Shown here: piece by piece, positions 27,954-37,700 of the stretch | How the letters are laid out: each line of letters starts with the position of its first letter | Numbering within the stretch: position 1 is the first letter of the stretch | From: Phaeobacter sp. 11ANDIMAR09 | GTDB lineage: Bacteria; Pseudomonadota; Alphaproteobacteria; Rhodobacterales; Rhodobacteraceae | Length of the DNA stretch: 64,000 nt | Reading direction: 5' to 3' | NCBI RefSeq assembly: GCF_001294455.1 | Contig: NZ_LIKT01000015.1 | Location: 1-64,000, forward strand | Notes under the pieces: model-generated | Told to the model about the DNA's origin: nothing | The model's database searches: none | Seen by the model: only the letters and a program-made list of their open reading frames with translations | Made by a program: the position numbers and the translations under genes

Positions 27954-29063
27954 TTACTGGCAACTGGCCATGGCGGCGCCCAGCTCTTTCAGCAGCGCGG
28001 GATAGAATCCGGCGCCAGGTTCCAAGGCGGCCCCCAATGGGTCGATGACCACGGTTTTGGCGCCGCTACCTTCCAGAACGGTGGCCACCATATCCGGGTT
28101 GAACTGCGGCTCTGAGAAGACGCAAGAAACCTGTGCTTGCTTCACCACCTGCTGGATCTCCGCGATACGCGCAGGGCTTGGGTCTGACGCATCCCCCAGC
28201 GAGATCGCACCAGCGGCATAGATACCGAAGCTGTGCTCAAAGTACTGATAGGCATCATGGAACACCACAAAGCCGCCGTCACGCACGGATTCTAGGCTGG
28301 CTTTGATCTCAGCTTTGACTTCTTTGAGCTCCTGCTTGCCGGCTGCTGCATTTGCCGCATAGGTGGCGGCGTTTTCAACATCATGCTCGGAGAGCTCCGC
28401 CGCAATCACATCAAGCCAAAGCATTGCATTTTCTGGAGAGAGCCAGACGTGAGGATCCAGCCCTTCATGGTCGTGGCCTTCATGACCCGCGTGATCGTGG
28501 CCCTCGTGCTCATCGTCATGACCCTCTTCATGGTCCTCTTCATGGTCCTCTTCATGATCATGCCCGGCCTCGGCATGTGCCTCGCGGTCGTGATCTTCAT
28601 GCTCGGCATGAGCGTCGTGATCATCCCCGTGGTCATCATGATCCTCATGCGCATCGTGATGATCGTCGTCGTGTTGCTCTTCATCCCCGTGATCATGGGC
28701 CTCAAAGCCAACGCCCTCACGGAAAGGAAGCGCCACGCCGCCCTCCAGCTCCAAAAGCTCAACCACATGGGCCTCCGTTGCCAGCTCGTCCACCGGACCT
28801 TCCAACCAAGGGGTCAGTGCTTCGCCGATCCAAAAGACCACATCCGCTTGCGACAGGGTCAGGGCCTCGGAGGGGCGCATTGAGTGGTGATGCGGCGAGG
28901 CGCCGTTTGGAACCACCATGCCTGGCTCTCCAACTCCCTGCATGACTCGGGCGACCAGGCTGTGCACGGGGGCAATATCGGTCGCGACTTTGGGCACATC
29001 TGCCACAGAAACGCTTGCAAATCCCATCAGGGCTGCGACAGAAGTCAGGGGAGTTTTAAGCAT
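27954..29063 (-). CDS. znuA: zinc ABC transporter substrate-binding protein with long His/acidic loop
   Basis: 369 residues: signal peptide (1-21), two ZnuA/TroA lobes, and a His/Asp/Glu-rich insertion at about 122-199. Zinc ligands are in NGASPHHHSMRPS (about 54-64), DPHVWLSP (H205), FHDAYQYF and the late VFSEPQF region. It captures Zn2+ in the periplasm and hands it to ZnuB. The insertion is much longer than in many ZnuA proteins and is built of GHDH/EEDHEEDH-like repeats. Divergent from zur-znuCB over a 117-bp gap with two Zur-box-like sites. A 166-residue open frame on the opposite strand over the loop is an artefact of this codon-repeat region. Confidence 0.95.
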   Translation of the reverse strand: MLKTPLTSVAALMGFASVSVADVPKVATDIAPVHSLVARVMQGVGEPGMVVPNGASPHHHSMRPSEALTLSQADVVFWIGEALTPWLEGPVDELATEAHVVELLELEGGVALPFREGVGFEAHDHGDEEQHDDDHHDAHEDHDDHGDDHDAHAEHEDHDREAHAEAGHDHEEDHEEDHEEGHDDEHEGHDHAGHEGHDHEGLDPHVWLSPENAMLWLDVIAAELSEHDVENAATYAANAAAGKQELKEVKAEIKASLESVRDGGFVVFHDAYQYFEHSFGIYAAGAISLGDASDPSPARIAEIQQVVKQAQVSCVFSEPQFNPDMVATVLEGSGAKTVVIDPLGAALEPGAGFYPALLKELGAAMASCQ

Positions 29064-29072
29064 GGGACTCTC

Positions 29073-29089
29073 ATGTGATTTTATAACAT
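29073..29089. promoter_or_regulatory. Zur box 1 (znuA-proximal)
   Basis: Imperfect 17-bp dyad ATGTGATTTTATAACAT, close to the ATGTTATA-type alphaproteobacterial Zur sites and only 10 bp from the znuA start codon. It should place Zn-Zur over the znuA promoter or start region. Site seen; binding inferred. Confidence 0.7.
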
Positions 29090-29104
29090 CTCACGGCTTG
29101 TTAA

Positions 29105-29121
29105 ACGTCATAGCATAACAT
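29105..29121. promoter_or_regulatory. Zur box 2 (zur-proximal)
   Basis: Second 17-bp dyad ACGTCATAGCATAACAT, of the same form as box 1 and exactly 32 bp further on (three helical turns). It lies 60 bp before the zur start, so the zur-znuC-znuB operon, including zur itself, is probably repressed by zinc-bound Zur. Confidence 0.68.
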
Positions 29122-29180
29122 ATCAAGAGCCAAGTTCGGCAAGCCCCAGGCATCGCCCTTATCAGCGGAGACCCAAGACC

Positions 29181-29669
29181 ATGGATTCCATCGGATTTGA
29201 GCCCCATGACCACACAAGCTGTATTTCCAGCTGCATTGAAACGGTTGATGCCCAGTGCAAGGCGCAGGGGCTACAGTTTACCCCTGTCCGCAAACGGGTC
29301 TTGGAAATCCTATTGCAGGAACACCGGGCTCTGGGCGCCTATGAAATTCTTGATCGTTTGCGCGAAGAAGGACTTGGCTCGCAACCGCCCGTCGCCTATC
29401 GCGCGCTGGACTTTTTGGTGAGCAACGGGTTTGCCCATAAAATCGAACGGCTGAACGCCTTTATTGCCTGCACCCATCCCGGCGAGGATCACGCCCCGGT
29501 GTTCATGATCTGCCGCCTGTGCAAGTCAGTGGCCGAAGCCCAGGCCGTGCCAACCAATGGCCAGTTGGGTCAGGCCGCCCGCGACGCCGGGTTCCAGATA
29601 GAACGCACCGTGGTCGAAGCCGAAGGTCTTTGCCCCAAATGCCAAGAAGCTGCCCATAAATGCAACTGA
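29181..29669 (+). CDS. zur: Fur-family zinc uptake regulator Zur
   Basis: 162 residues. Winged helix about 30-95 (LQFTPVRKRVLEIL, PVAYRALDFLV) and a C-terminal dimer/metal domain. Structural zinc cysteines appear in MICRLCKS and GLCPKCQE; a His/Asp set in CTHPGEDHAP fits the regulatory site. As a Zn-dependent repressor it would bind the two dyads upstream. The stop overlaps the znuC start. Confidence 0.92.
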   Translation: MDSIGFEPHDHTSCISSCIETVDAQCKAQGLQFTPVRKRVLEILLQEHRALGAYEILDRLREEGLGSQPPVAYRALDFLVSNGFAHKIERLNAFIACTHPGEDHAPVFMICRLCKSVAEAQAVPTNGQLGQAARDAGFQIERTVVEAEGLCPKCQEAAHKCN

Positions 29670-30445
29670 TCTCACTTCAGGATCTCTCTGTCAGCTATGG
29701 CGGAAACACGGTTCTGTCGAACGTGACCTTTGGCATCTCTCCCGGAGAAATCGTCACCATCGTTGGCCCCAATGGTTCCGGCAAATCCACCCTGTTGCGC
29801 AGTGTCATCGGGGCGCAGATGCCCAGCAAGGGAACGGTCAATCGAAGCCCGGATCTGCGGATTGGCTATGTTCCGCAAAAACTGCATATCGATCCGACCT
29901 TGCCAATGACCGTGCGTCGGTTTCTCAGCCTGCCGGACCGAGTGTCCAACGCCCAGGCCACCAGCGCCCTGGAACAGGCCGGCGCCGGACAGTTGTCCAA
30001 CCGTCAAATGGCCGATCTATCGGGCGGTCAGTTTCAGCGCGTTTTGCTGGCGCGGGCGCTTTTGTGCCAGCCGCAGCTTCTGATCCTCGACGAGGCCACC
30101 CAGGGGCTTGATCAGCCCGGATCAGCCGCATTTTACCAAAAGATCGAAACCCTGAGGCAAACTCTGGGCTGCGCCATTTTGATGGTCAGTCATGAGTTGC
30201 ATGTTGTTATGGCGGCCTCTGACCGGGTGATCTGCCTCAACGGCCATATCTGCTGCGAAGGCGAGCCTGAGCATGTGGCTTCGGCGCCAGAATACCGGGC
30301 GCTGTTTGGCAGTGGCACCCAGGGCGCGCTGGCGCTCTATCGCCACGAGCACAATCACAGCCACGACCACAGTTGCGGCCATGATCACGGCAAAGACGAG
30401 ACCGGGGGCCAGCACTCTCACCCTGCGCATGAGGCACACAGATGA
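29660..30445 (+). CDS. znuC: zinc ABC transporter ATPase with His-rich tail
   Basis: 261 residues. Walker A GPNGSGKST (about 36-44), ABC signature LSGGQFQRV, Walker B LLILDEATQGLD and the switch His in MVSHELHVV. The last ~35 residues are His-rich (HEHNHSHDHSCGHDHG), a probable zinc-sensing or buffering tail on the cytoplasmic side. ATG overlaps the zur stop by 10 bp and the stop overlaps znuB (ATGA). Confidence 0.95.
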   Translation: MQLISLQDLSVSYGGNTVLSNVTFGISPGEIVTIVGPNGSGKSTLLRSVIGAQMPSKGTVNRSPDLRIGYVPQKLHIDPTLPMTVRRFLSLPDRVSNAQATSALEQAGAGQLSNRQMADLSGGQFQRVLLARALLCQPQLLILDEATQGLDQPGSAAFYQKIETLRQTLGCAILMVSHELHVVMAASDRVICLNGHICCEGEPEHVASAPEYRALFGSGTQGALALYRHEHNHSHDHSCGHDHGKDETGGQHSHPAHEAHR

Positions 30446-31269
30446 TCACACTGTTCGACAGTTTTTTGATCCGCGCAGCCCTTGCAGGAACCGGCGTCGC
30501 CATCGCAGCCGCCCCCCTGGGATGTTTTGTGATCTGGCGCCGCATGGCTTATTTTGGCGATGCAACGGCCCATGCTTCGATCCTGGGCGTTGCATTGGCT
30601 CTGGGGTTCCAGGTGCCGATCTTTGCAGGCGTTTTGATCATTGCCCTTCTGATGGCCACCGCAGTTTCCAGCCTGAGCGGACGGGGCTTTGCCATGGACA
30701 CGCTTTTGGGGGTGCTGGCGCATTCCTCGCTGGCTTTTGGGCTCGTGGCGGTCTCTTTTCTGCAGGGCATCCGCATTGACCTGATGGCCTATTTGTTTGG
30801 CGACATCCTGGCAGTAAGCCGAATAGATCTGGCCGTAATTTGGGGCGGAGCGACCCTGGTTTTATTGTTGCTCTGGGCCAGATGGTCCGCCCTATTGACC
30901 GCCACACTCAGCCCTGATTTGGCCTATGCAGCCGGCATCAACCCCAAACGTGAACAACTGGTGCTGACCGTCGCCCTAGCCCTGGTCGTGGCCGTCGCCA
31001 TCAAAGTTGTCGGAGTCTTGTTGATTTCAGCGCTCTTGCTGATCCCGGCCGCCGCCGCACGTCCCTTTGCCGCGACCCCCGAACGCATGGCCGCGATTGC
31101 TGCTAGCATCGGCGCACTTGCCGCCCTGGTTGGCCTCCAGGCTTCCTTTGTTCTGGATACCCCGACCGGGCCAACAATTGTCTGCGCCGCAGCGGTATTT
31201 TTTGCCCTGACAAATCTGGGAAGTGCGATCTGGAAAAACCGGCTCCCAGCTGTCAGCAATGACCGTTAA
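30442..31269 (+). CDS. znuB: zinc ABC transporter permease
   Basis: 275 residues with about eight hydrophobic segments, an ABC-3 family inner-membrane permease (FVIWRRMAYFGDATAHASILG near the N-terminus; VVAVAIKVVGVLLISALLLIPAA in the second half). Coupled to znuC by an ATGA overlap. Ends 18 bp before the convergent hybrid kinase gene. Confidence 0.95.
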   Translation: MITLFDSFLIRAALAGTGVAIAAAPLGCFVIWRRMAYFGDATAHASILGVALALGFQVPIFAGVLIIALLMATAVSSLSGRGFAMDTLLGVLAHSSLAFGLVAVSFLQGIRIDLMAYLFGDILAVSRIDLAVIWGGATLVLLLLWARWSALLTATLSPDLAYAAGINPKREQLVLTVALALVVAVAIKVVGVLLISALLLIPAAAARPFAATPERMAAIAASIGALAALVGLQASFVLDTPTGPTIVCAAAVFFALTNLGSAIWKNRLPAVSNDR

Positions 31270-31287
31270 CTAAAGAGCGGCACACCC

Positions 31288-33579
31288 TCAGGTCTGACCT
31301 GCTCTCAGATCAGCGGGAAGTTCGTCCAGAGTATCAGCGCCCTTGTGAAGGGCCTCCAGTAGCGCTTGTTTGTTGATCGGCTTGCTAAGAAAATCATCCA
31401 TGCCCGCCGCCAGGCATTCTTCCCGATGCGCCTCCAGCGCATTGGCGGTCAGGGCGATGATATGACAACCAGAGCTATGGGACGCAGATTCGATCTCCCG
31501 AATTTTCATCGTCGCTTCAACCCCGTCCATCACCGGCATCATCATGTCCATCAGGATGATATCCGGCTGCACTTCTCGAAATTTCTCAACCGCCTCGGCG
31601 CCGTTGGCCACAATAGTAATGTCAAACCCCGCATCCTTGAGCATCCGGGTCACCACCAACTGATTGGTCCGGTTATCCTCGGCGATGATCAATTTGAGGG
31701 AATGGATGGCCTGTCGCGCCTCTTGACGCATGACAACCGCGCTTCGCCCGGACTGCTCAAGCTTGAGTGCCCGCCGCAGCACCTGTTTCAACTGTGCCAT
31801 TCGAACAGGTTTCAACACAATGTCGCGGATCTTCGCCCGGTGGTCATTTGACCGGGCAGCGGATTGATCCGCCGAGGACAGCATGACAATTGGCATTGTT
31901 GCATAATCGGGGATTGCTCGAATTTGCCGCGCCAGCGCGCTGCCATCAACCTGCGGCATTTGATAGTCCAGAATGACAAAATTCAAGCGTTGCGAATCCA
32001 AACGCAGATCCGCCATGATCTCCAAGGCCTGAGCGGCGCTACCGGCCTCAACGCAGTTCACACCCCAGTCGCGCAACCGCTCGCTCAGGACCGCCCGGTT
32101 CAATTCCAGATCATCCACAATAAGTCCTGTCATACCTTGCAAGGCATTAAACGCCACTTTGACGTCAGCGATCTGGTCGGTCAGCGGCAATGGCAAATCG
32201 ATGGTAAAGACGGACCCTTTCCCCGCCTCCGACTGCACCGAAATCCGCCCCTTCATCAACTCTATCAGGCGCGCCGAGATCGCCAGGCCAAGTCCCGTAC
32301 CTTCAAAGCTGCGTGTGGCGCCGCTGTCCACCTGTTCAAAGGCGCTAAAGACTCTATCAAGCCGGTCTTCGGGAATGCCAATCCCGGTGTCGGTGACACG
32401 GATCACGAGATCATAGCCATTGGCATCTCTGTGCCCTGAGACATCAATATAGACGTAGCCATGGTCGGTGAACTTTACCGCATTGCCAATGATATTGGTA
32501 ATAACCTGGCGGATCCGACCAACATCTCCTTCAAAAAAGATTGGAAGATCAGGGTCATACCTCAGAATGATCTCAATGCCCTTATTGCTGGCCTTGGGGG
32601 CGAGCAGTGTGACCACGTCTTCGACAGCCGCCAAGAGGTTGAACGGGAAGGGGTTCAGCTCAACTTTGCCTGCTTCGATTTTGGAGAAATTGAGGATATC
32701 ATTGATAATTGTCAGCAGCGCTGCGCCAGATTTGGAAATGGTTTCCGCATAGACACGCTGATCCTCATCCAGGTCGGTTTCCATGATCAGCTCTGCCATA
32801 CCAATCACACCATTCATTGGCGTGCGGATTTCATGACTCATGTTTGCCAGGAATTCCGACTTGGCCTGGTTGGCGATATCTGCCTCTTCACAGGCCCGCT
32901 GCAAAGCGGTTTCACGTTCATCCCGCTCAACAAAAGTGTCTTCCAGAACACCAACCGAATAGTTCAGCGCCCAGAATTCCCGCGAGGCATACCATGGGAG
33001 CTTGCCAGCCTTCCCCCGCGCGCCCAAGAGAGCATTCGACATCCGGCGATGGATGGTTCTGAGCGGGTGCAGAGCCAGCATATGCACCAAGGCCAAAACA
33101 AGGGCCGACAGGCCCGCGACGGCTAGAACCGTCCACATAATGGTATACCGGACCTTTTCCTGAACCATGGCCTGGCCTTCCAGCATAGACCATCGCACGA
33201 CCATTGTGCCGAATTCGAACCCCTCCATTTCAACTGGTTGTTCGTAGGTGACAAACTCTTCTACAGCATCGGTTTCCCGCCGTTTGGCCGTTGCGATTGT
33301 GACGCCGTCGTTGTTCAGAATTTGGATGGAGAGAATTTTAGGCGTGCGGGCCAGGGCTTCGTGAAGCCCTGTTTCCAACACCGGCACATCTTCGACAATG
33401 ATGGATTCCAGCATCAGACCACTGAGCAGTGAAATCGTCAGCCCTGCCTGTTCGCTCAATTGGTCGCGCAGCTGGATGCTCTCGGTACGGCGCGCAACAG
33501 CCCCGACAACCAGCCCCACCAAAAGGGCGGCCAGGGACAGCGAAAGCACAATCTGAAACAGGACACTGGAGCGTTTCAT
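31288..33579 (-). CDS. membrane hybrid histidine kinase with two receiver domains
   Basis: 763 residues: TM1 (about 8-28), a ~115-residue periplasmic sensor, TM2 (about 148-170), a linker, HisKA with phospho-acceptor H249 ([12 protein letters not shown]), HATPase_c ([29 protein letters not shown]), then two receivers; the second has a clear DMMMPVMDG phosphorylation site, the first [10 protein letters not shown]. It follows a PhnD-like binding protein gene by 18 bp on the same strand, so the binding protein probably presents the ligand to the periplasmic sensor, as TorT does for TorS. The phosphorelay output is not encoded alongside. Confidence 0.9.
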   Translation of the reverse strand: MKRSSVLFQIVLSLSLAALLVGLVVGAVARRTESIQLRDQLSEQAGLTISLLSGLMLESIIVEDVPVLETGLHEALARTPKILSIQILNNDGVTIATAKRRETDAVEEFVTYEQPVEMEGFEFGTMVVRWSMLEGQAMVQEKVRYTIMWTVLAVAGLSALVLALVHMLALHPLRTIHRRMSNALLGARGKAGKLPWYASREFWALNYSVGVLEDTFVERDERETALQRACEEADIANQAKSEFLANMSHEIRTPMNGVIGMAELIMETDLDEDQRVYAETISKSGAALLTIINDILNFSKIEAGKVELNPFPFNLLAAVEDVVTLLAPKASNKGIEIILRYDPDLPIFFEGDVGRIRQVITNIIGNAVKFTDHGYVYIDVSGHRDANGYDLVIRVTDTGIGIPEDRLDRVFSAFEQVDSGATRSFEGTGLGLAISARLIELMKGRISVQSEAGKGSVFTIDLPLPLTDQIADVKVAFNALQGMTGLIVDDLELNRAVLSERLRDWGVNCVEAGSAAQALEIMADLRLDSQRLNFVILDYQMPQVDGSALARQIRAIPDYATMPIVMLSSADQSAARSNDHRAKIRDIVLKPVRMAQLKQVLRRALKLEQSGRSAVVMRQEARQAIHSLKLIIAEDNRTNQLVVTRMLKDAGFDITIVANGAEAVEKFREVQPDIILMDMMMPVMDGVEATMKIREIESASHSSGCHIIALTANALEAHREECLAAGMDDFLSKPINKQALLEALHKGADTLDELPADLRAGQT

Positions 33580-33597
33580 TTCTCTGTGTTTCTAGCC

Positions 33598-34482
33598 TTA
33601 GAAGCTTTGGCTTTGTTCGATGGCTTCTCTGATCAGATCGTAATCTGAATCTTCGCTCGCCAGAAATCCATTCTTGGAGACGCGCCGGACAATCTCTTCA
33701 TTTTGAACGGACAGCATCACCTCCTGCATGGCCTGCAGAAACCGCGGGTCCAAATCGGCAGAGGCCAGCCAGGGCTTTGTGACATTGTCAAATGAGGTCA
33801 AAGCCCGGATCGGCACGCCTTTGGCAACCAGCTTTTTATAGGTGCTTTCTTTCAAGGCTCCTGCTGCATATTTTCCGGCACCGACGGCTTCGCCCACCAG
33901 ATCATGTCGCCCCAGATACGCAAAGCTGTGCAGATCCTCACCCGAGATCCCAACATCAAGCAATTGCGCCTGAGCCAGATATCGACCAATTGTTGACAGC
34001 TCATCACCAAAGGCAAAGGTCAGCCCAGACAGCTCTTCCAGGGATTGGATCGGGCTATCGCGATGGACAACAATCACGCCTTTGAAGCGTTTTTGGCCCT
34101 TTTTGGACTCCATGGCCACAATGCTGATATCCGGGTTGAGCTCCTTGACCACCACATAGGACGCCGGCCCAAACCGGGCAAAATCCACCTCACCCTCGGC
34201 AAGCTGGCGAATACCTTCCGCGTATTCCTTGGCGATTGTGAGCTTGATCGTGACCTTCTCTCCCAACCGCTCGGACATCCGATCCGCAAGAAAGGTAAGG
34301 AAAGGCCTGTATTTGCGCACGGTTTCGGTGGGTTTGTCAGCGGCATAGGTGCCAAAGGTCAGCGTGATCCCAGCACCTGCATCATTTGGTGCAAAGCTCA
34401 GAGCAAACAAAAACAAAACGCCAAGAAGCCCCCGTCCCAGTCTGTGAACACTTGAGAAAATTAAGGTAATGAAGTTCCGCAT
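33598..34482 (-). CDS. PhnD/SsuA-type periplasmic binding protein
   Basis: 294 residues from the ATG at 34482, preceded by GGAGG; the frame is open to 34548. A hydrophobic signal (about 5-38, ending DAGAG) leads into a phosphonate/phosphite-binding-like fold: LTFGTYAADKPTE, EGEVDFARFGPASYV, and SLEELSGLTFAFGDELST. No ABC permease or ATPase is nearby; instead a hybrid kinase gene follows at once, so this is likely a sensory ligand-binding subunit, not a transport subunit. Ligand unknown; phosphonate, phosphite or another oxyanion is possible. Confidence 0.83.
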   Translation of the reverse strand: MRNFITLIFSSVHRLGRGLLGVLFLFALSFAPNDAGAGITLTFGTYAADKPTETVRKYRPFLTFLADRMSERLGEKVTIKLTIAKEYAEGIRQLAEGEVDFARFGPASYVVVKELNPDISIVAMESKKGQKRFKGVIVVHRDSPIQSLEELSGLTFAFGDELSTIGRYLAQAQLLDVGISGEDLHSFAYLGRHDLVGEAVGAGKYAAGALKESTYKKLVAKGVPIRALTSFDNVTKPWLASADLDPRFLQAMQEVMLSVQNEEIVRRVSKNGFLASEDSDYDLIREAIEQSQSF

Positions 34483-34704
34483 AGGTAAGCCTCCTAGCTC
34501 GTGTACTGCGCGCCAAAGGCACATGCATTCTAGCTTATCGCTCACCAAATGCGTGTATGACGTTAATTTTTTCGCTTTCTTCCGTCAATTTTAAATGAAA
34601 GGCCGGATCGCATACCGCACTTAACGGTTCCGTAATACTTTAGGTATTTTTTCATAAAAATGTCACAACTATAAAGAATCCCTAAACAGACAGCAGGTCT
34701 CTCA

Positions 34705-37700
34705 GTGCAAACACCGGCCCCTTCTTCCCACAACAACAAACGAAAATTCTGTTTTGCCTCTCTTTTGGCTGCAATCCTTTTGGCTATCCCCATGAAAGCT
34801 CTGGCCATTCCCTCTCCGGAACTGGTCATCGGCTCGGTGACATCCCTGTCTCAGGTTTTTGCTGTGGGTCTTGCAATGATTTCCGGGGCCGGCGCACTTT
34901 TGGCAACCAAACTGGGGTTCAAGCCAAGAGCCGCAACACAGCGCTATCCGGTCCGTCTCATTGGCTTGCTCGTGCTGTTTGTGACCGGCTTGGTAGCTGC
35001 AAACTACTGGCAGTACAGCAGCTATAGAGCCACAGAACAGACACGCCTTCAGGCGACCTTGTTTCGTCCGGCGCAGTTCGCCGGAACTGAGATCAAGGAC
35101 GACACGCTTAAGGAAACTAGCTTTTCCAAACAGGAAGAAAACCCGCTGGCCATTTCCACTGATCAGGCTGCAGCTCTGTTGACATCGGGGGACGCCGCCT
35201 TCTTTGACATCCGCGAAACCGGCGAAAACGCCATGGGCAGCCTGCCGGGCGCCACGCACGTCCGATTTCCTGATTTTCTGCAGTCTCGCCCCCTGCAGCC
35301 CGGACAGCGGGCGGTGGTTTTTTGCCACAACGGCAACCGTAGCTCCGAGACCTGCGCCGAACTGGCAAAGCTGGGCATCGATTGCAGCTTTATTGCCGGC
35401 GGGATCGAGAAATGGATCGTCGAAGGACGCTCCTTTAGCGATGCCGAGGTTGAGACGCTGGCCGACCTGCGCGCCATTCCAGACTATGTCAACAAGGACA
35501 CCCTGCTAAGCACCGCTGATTTCACGACACTGATCGAAACCGAAGATCTGCAGATCGTCGACACACGCTATCCCGGCGATTTTGAGGCCGGTCACCTACC
35601 CGGTGCCATCAATATCCCCATTCGCGCCTTGCCGACTGATGACCTGATGCGCAGGATCGCTGCATTGGAGGACAAGCCGACCCTCACGGCCTGCTATGAT
35701 CGGCGCAGCTGCTTCATGGGGCAGGTTCTGGGGCTGGAATTGGTCCAGCAGGGGGTCGACTACCTGGGACGTTATACCTTGCCCTGGGAGTATTTTATTG
35801 CCCCCGCTGCCAAACCCCATGTCCAGGACTGGCTGGCCGCGCAAAACCAGACCTATTGGCAGCGGGCTGTCGCAGCAGTCACCTCGGCTTTGCTCTGGAG
35901 CCATGCACATAGCCATCTCTTGTTGGGGCTTTTTGCCCTCTCCCTGCTGACCCGCCTGTTGGTTCTACCGGTTGCGTTGAAATCGGAACGCGACCAGATC
36001 ATCACCCACAACAGTGCCGAGGAGCTGGCGACACTCAAATCAGAACTGGCCCAGGATCCGGTGCGCCGCGCCCGTGCCATCCAGGCGTTCTATGCCTCCA
36101 AGGGGCTGACGCCGCTGCGCAATCTCAGCGCCCTGTTGTTTTTGCCGGTGATGATGGTGGGGGTCTCTGCCGCCGGAGAGGCCAGCGGGCTGCTGTCAAT
36201 CTCAATGCTATGGATCGACGATTTAGGCCTGCCAGATCCGGCCTTTGCCCTGCCGCTGATGTTCTGCGCTTTGGCCGCGATCTACCTGACCTGGGCAGTC
36301 GCTAAGACGGCACGGCAAATCAAGCTTTGGCTCTTTATGGGTCTGCCCCTTCTCTTTGCCATGGTCTTTAGCCTCAGCGCCGCCGCCAATGCCTATCTCT
36401 GTTTCAGCCTCAGCCTGCTGCTGCTGCAGCGTGCCTATGTGACCGGACTGCACAAATCTCTGAAACACCAGCTGGATCTTTGGCGCCAGAAACGTCAGTT
36501 GGCACAGCTGCCTGCCGGGGTCATCCCCATGGGCTTTAGCGAAGAACTGGCACAGGCGGGCAATAAGGCGCTGCGGCTGTCCGTGATGAAAACAGCCGGG
36601 CTGCCCGTGCCCGATGGTCTGGTGCTGCGCCAGGAGGCCATCGCTGATTTTCAACAGATGTCCCTTCCCCAGCAAGAGCGCTTTGCGGCTCAGATCTGGC
36701 AGCTAATAGCAGAAAAACCCTGCGCCGTGCGCAGCAGCGCCAGCAATGAAGATGGTGCCGAGCAGAGCTTTGCCGGGGTGTTTGAGTCCGAGCTGGATGT
36801 GACCGGCGACACCCTGCGCGGCGCCTTGAACAGTGTGGTGGCAAGCTTTTCTTCAGAACGGGCCGCCAGCTACGACCGGCAGGCCCAGGATACATCTGCC
36901 GCCAATGTACTGGTTCAGCAGATGGTGCAGGCTGACTATGCCGGCGTCTTGTTTACACAGGACCCCAATGCCCCCGGAATGACCATGGTGGAATGGGTAA
37001 AGGGCTGTGGCGAAGATCTGGTCTCAGGCCGGGTGACACCTGTGTCTTTGCGCTTTGGACGCTCCTCCGGCCGACCCGCATTTGAGGATCAGGATCAAAC
37101 GCTGGATCTGGCGCCTTTGCTGGCCCTTGCGCGCCGGGTCGAAGCCCTCTTTGGCGGCCCTCAAGATATCGAATGGGCCTATGCCGATGGTGGGTTTCAG
37201 ATCCTGCAAAGCCGCGACATCACCACACTGGCCCATGGTCCCGACGCGGAACAGATCCGGCTGACCGAATGGCGCGCCGTGCTGGACCGCTTTGGCGATC
37301 GTGATCCCGATGCGATGATCCTGGAACAGGATGAAATGTCCGAAGTCCTGCCGCGCCCAACGCCCATGTCCTTCTCTCTCATGAGCAGCCTTTGGGCACC
37401 CGGCGGCAGCGTGGACTACGCCTGTCGCGCGCTTGGCGTCCCCTACGGGCTGCCGGAAGGCCGCGACGGTCATCTGGTCAACCTCTTTGGCAAAACCTAT
37501 GTGGATGCCGAGCTCAAGCGGCAAATGACACTCAAACTCTCCAAATCCAAGGCCAAGCAGCTGCGCCGGCTAGCGCGCCCGCTGGTCAGGGATTTTCACG
37601 ATCAAACCCTGCCAATAATCGCAGATCGTCTGGCGATCTGGCAAGCGCTGGACTATGCCGCCCTGCCCCAGCACAAGCTGATCGAGATGATCCAGACCCT

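Noticed and set aside
28480-28680. Tandem-repeat-like DNA (GATCATG/TTCATGGTCC units)
   Set aside because: Explained by the coding of the His-rich ZnuA loop, not a CRISPR or satellite repeat.
28383-28883. Hydrophobic 166-residue open frame antisense to znuA
   Set aside because: It is the reverse complement of the His/Asp/Glu codon repeats of the ZnuA loop, which reads as Met/Val/Ile-rich nonsense; no independent evidence of a gene.
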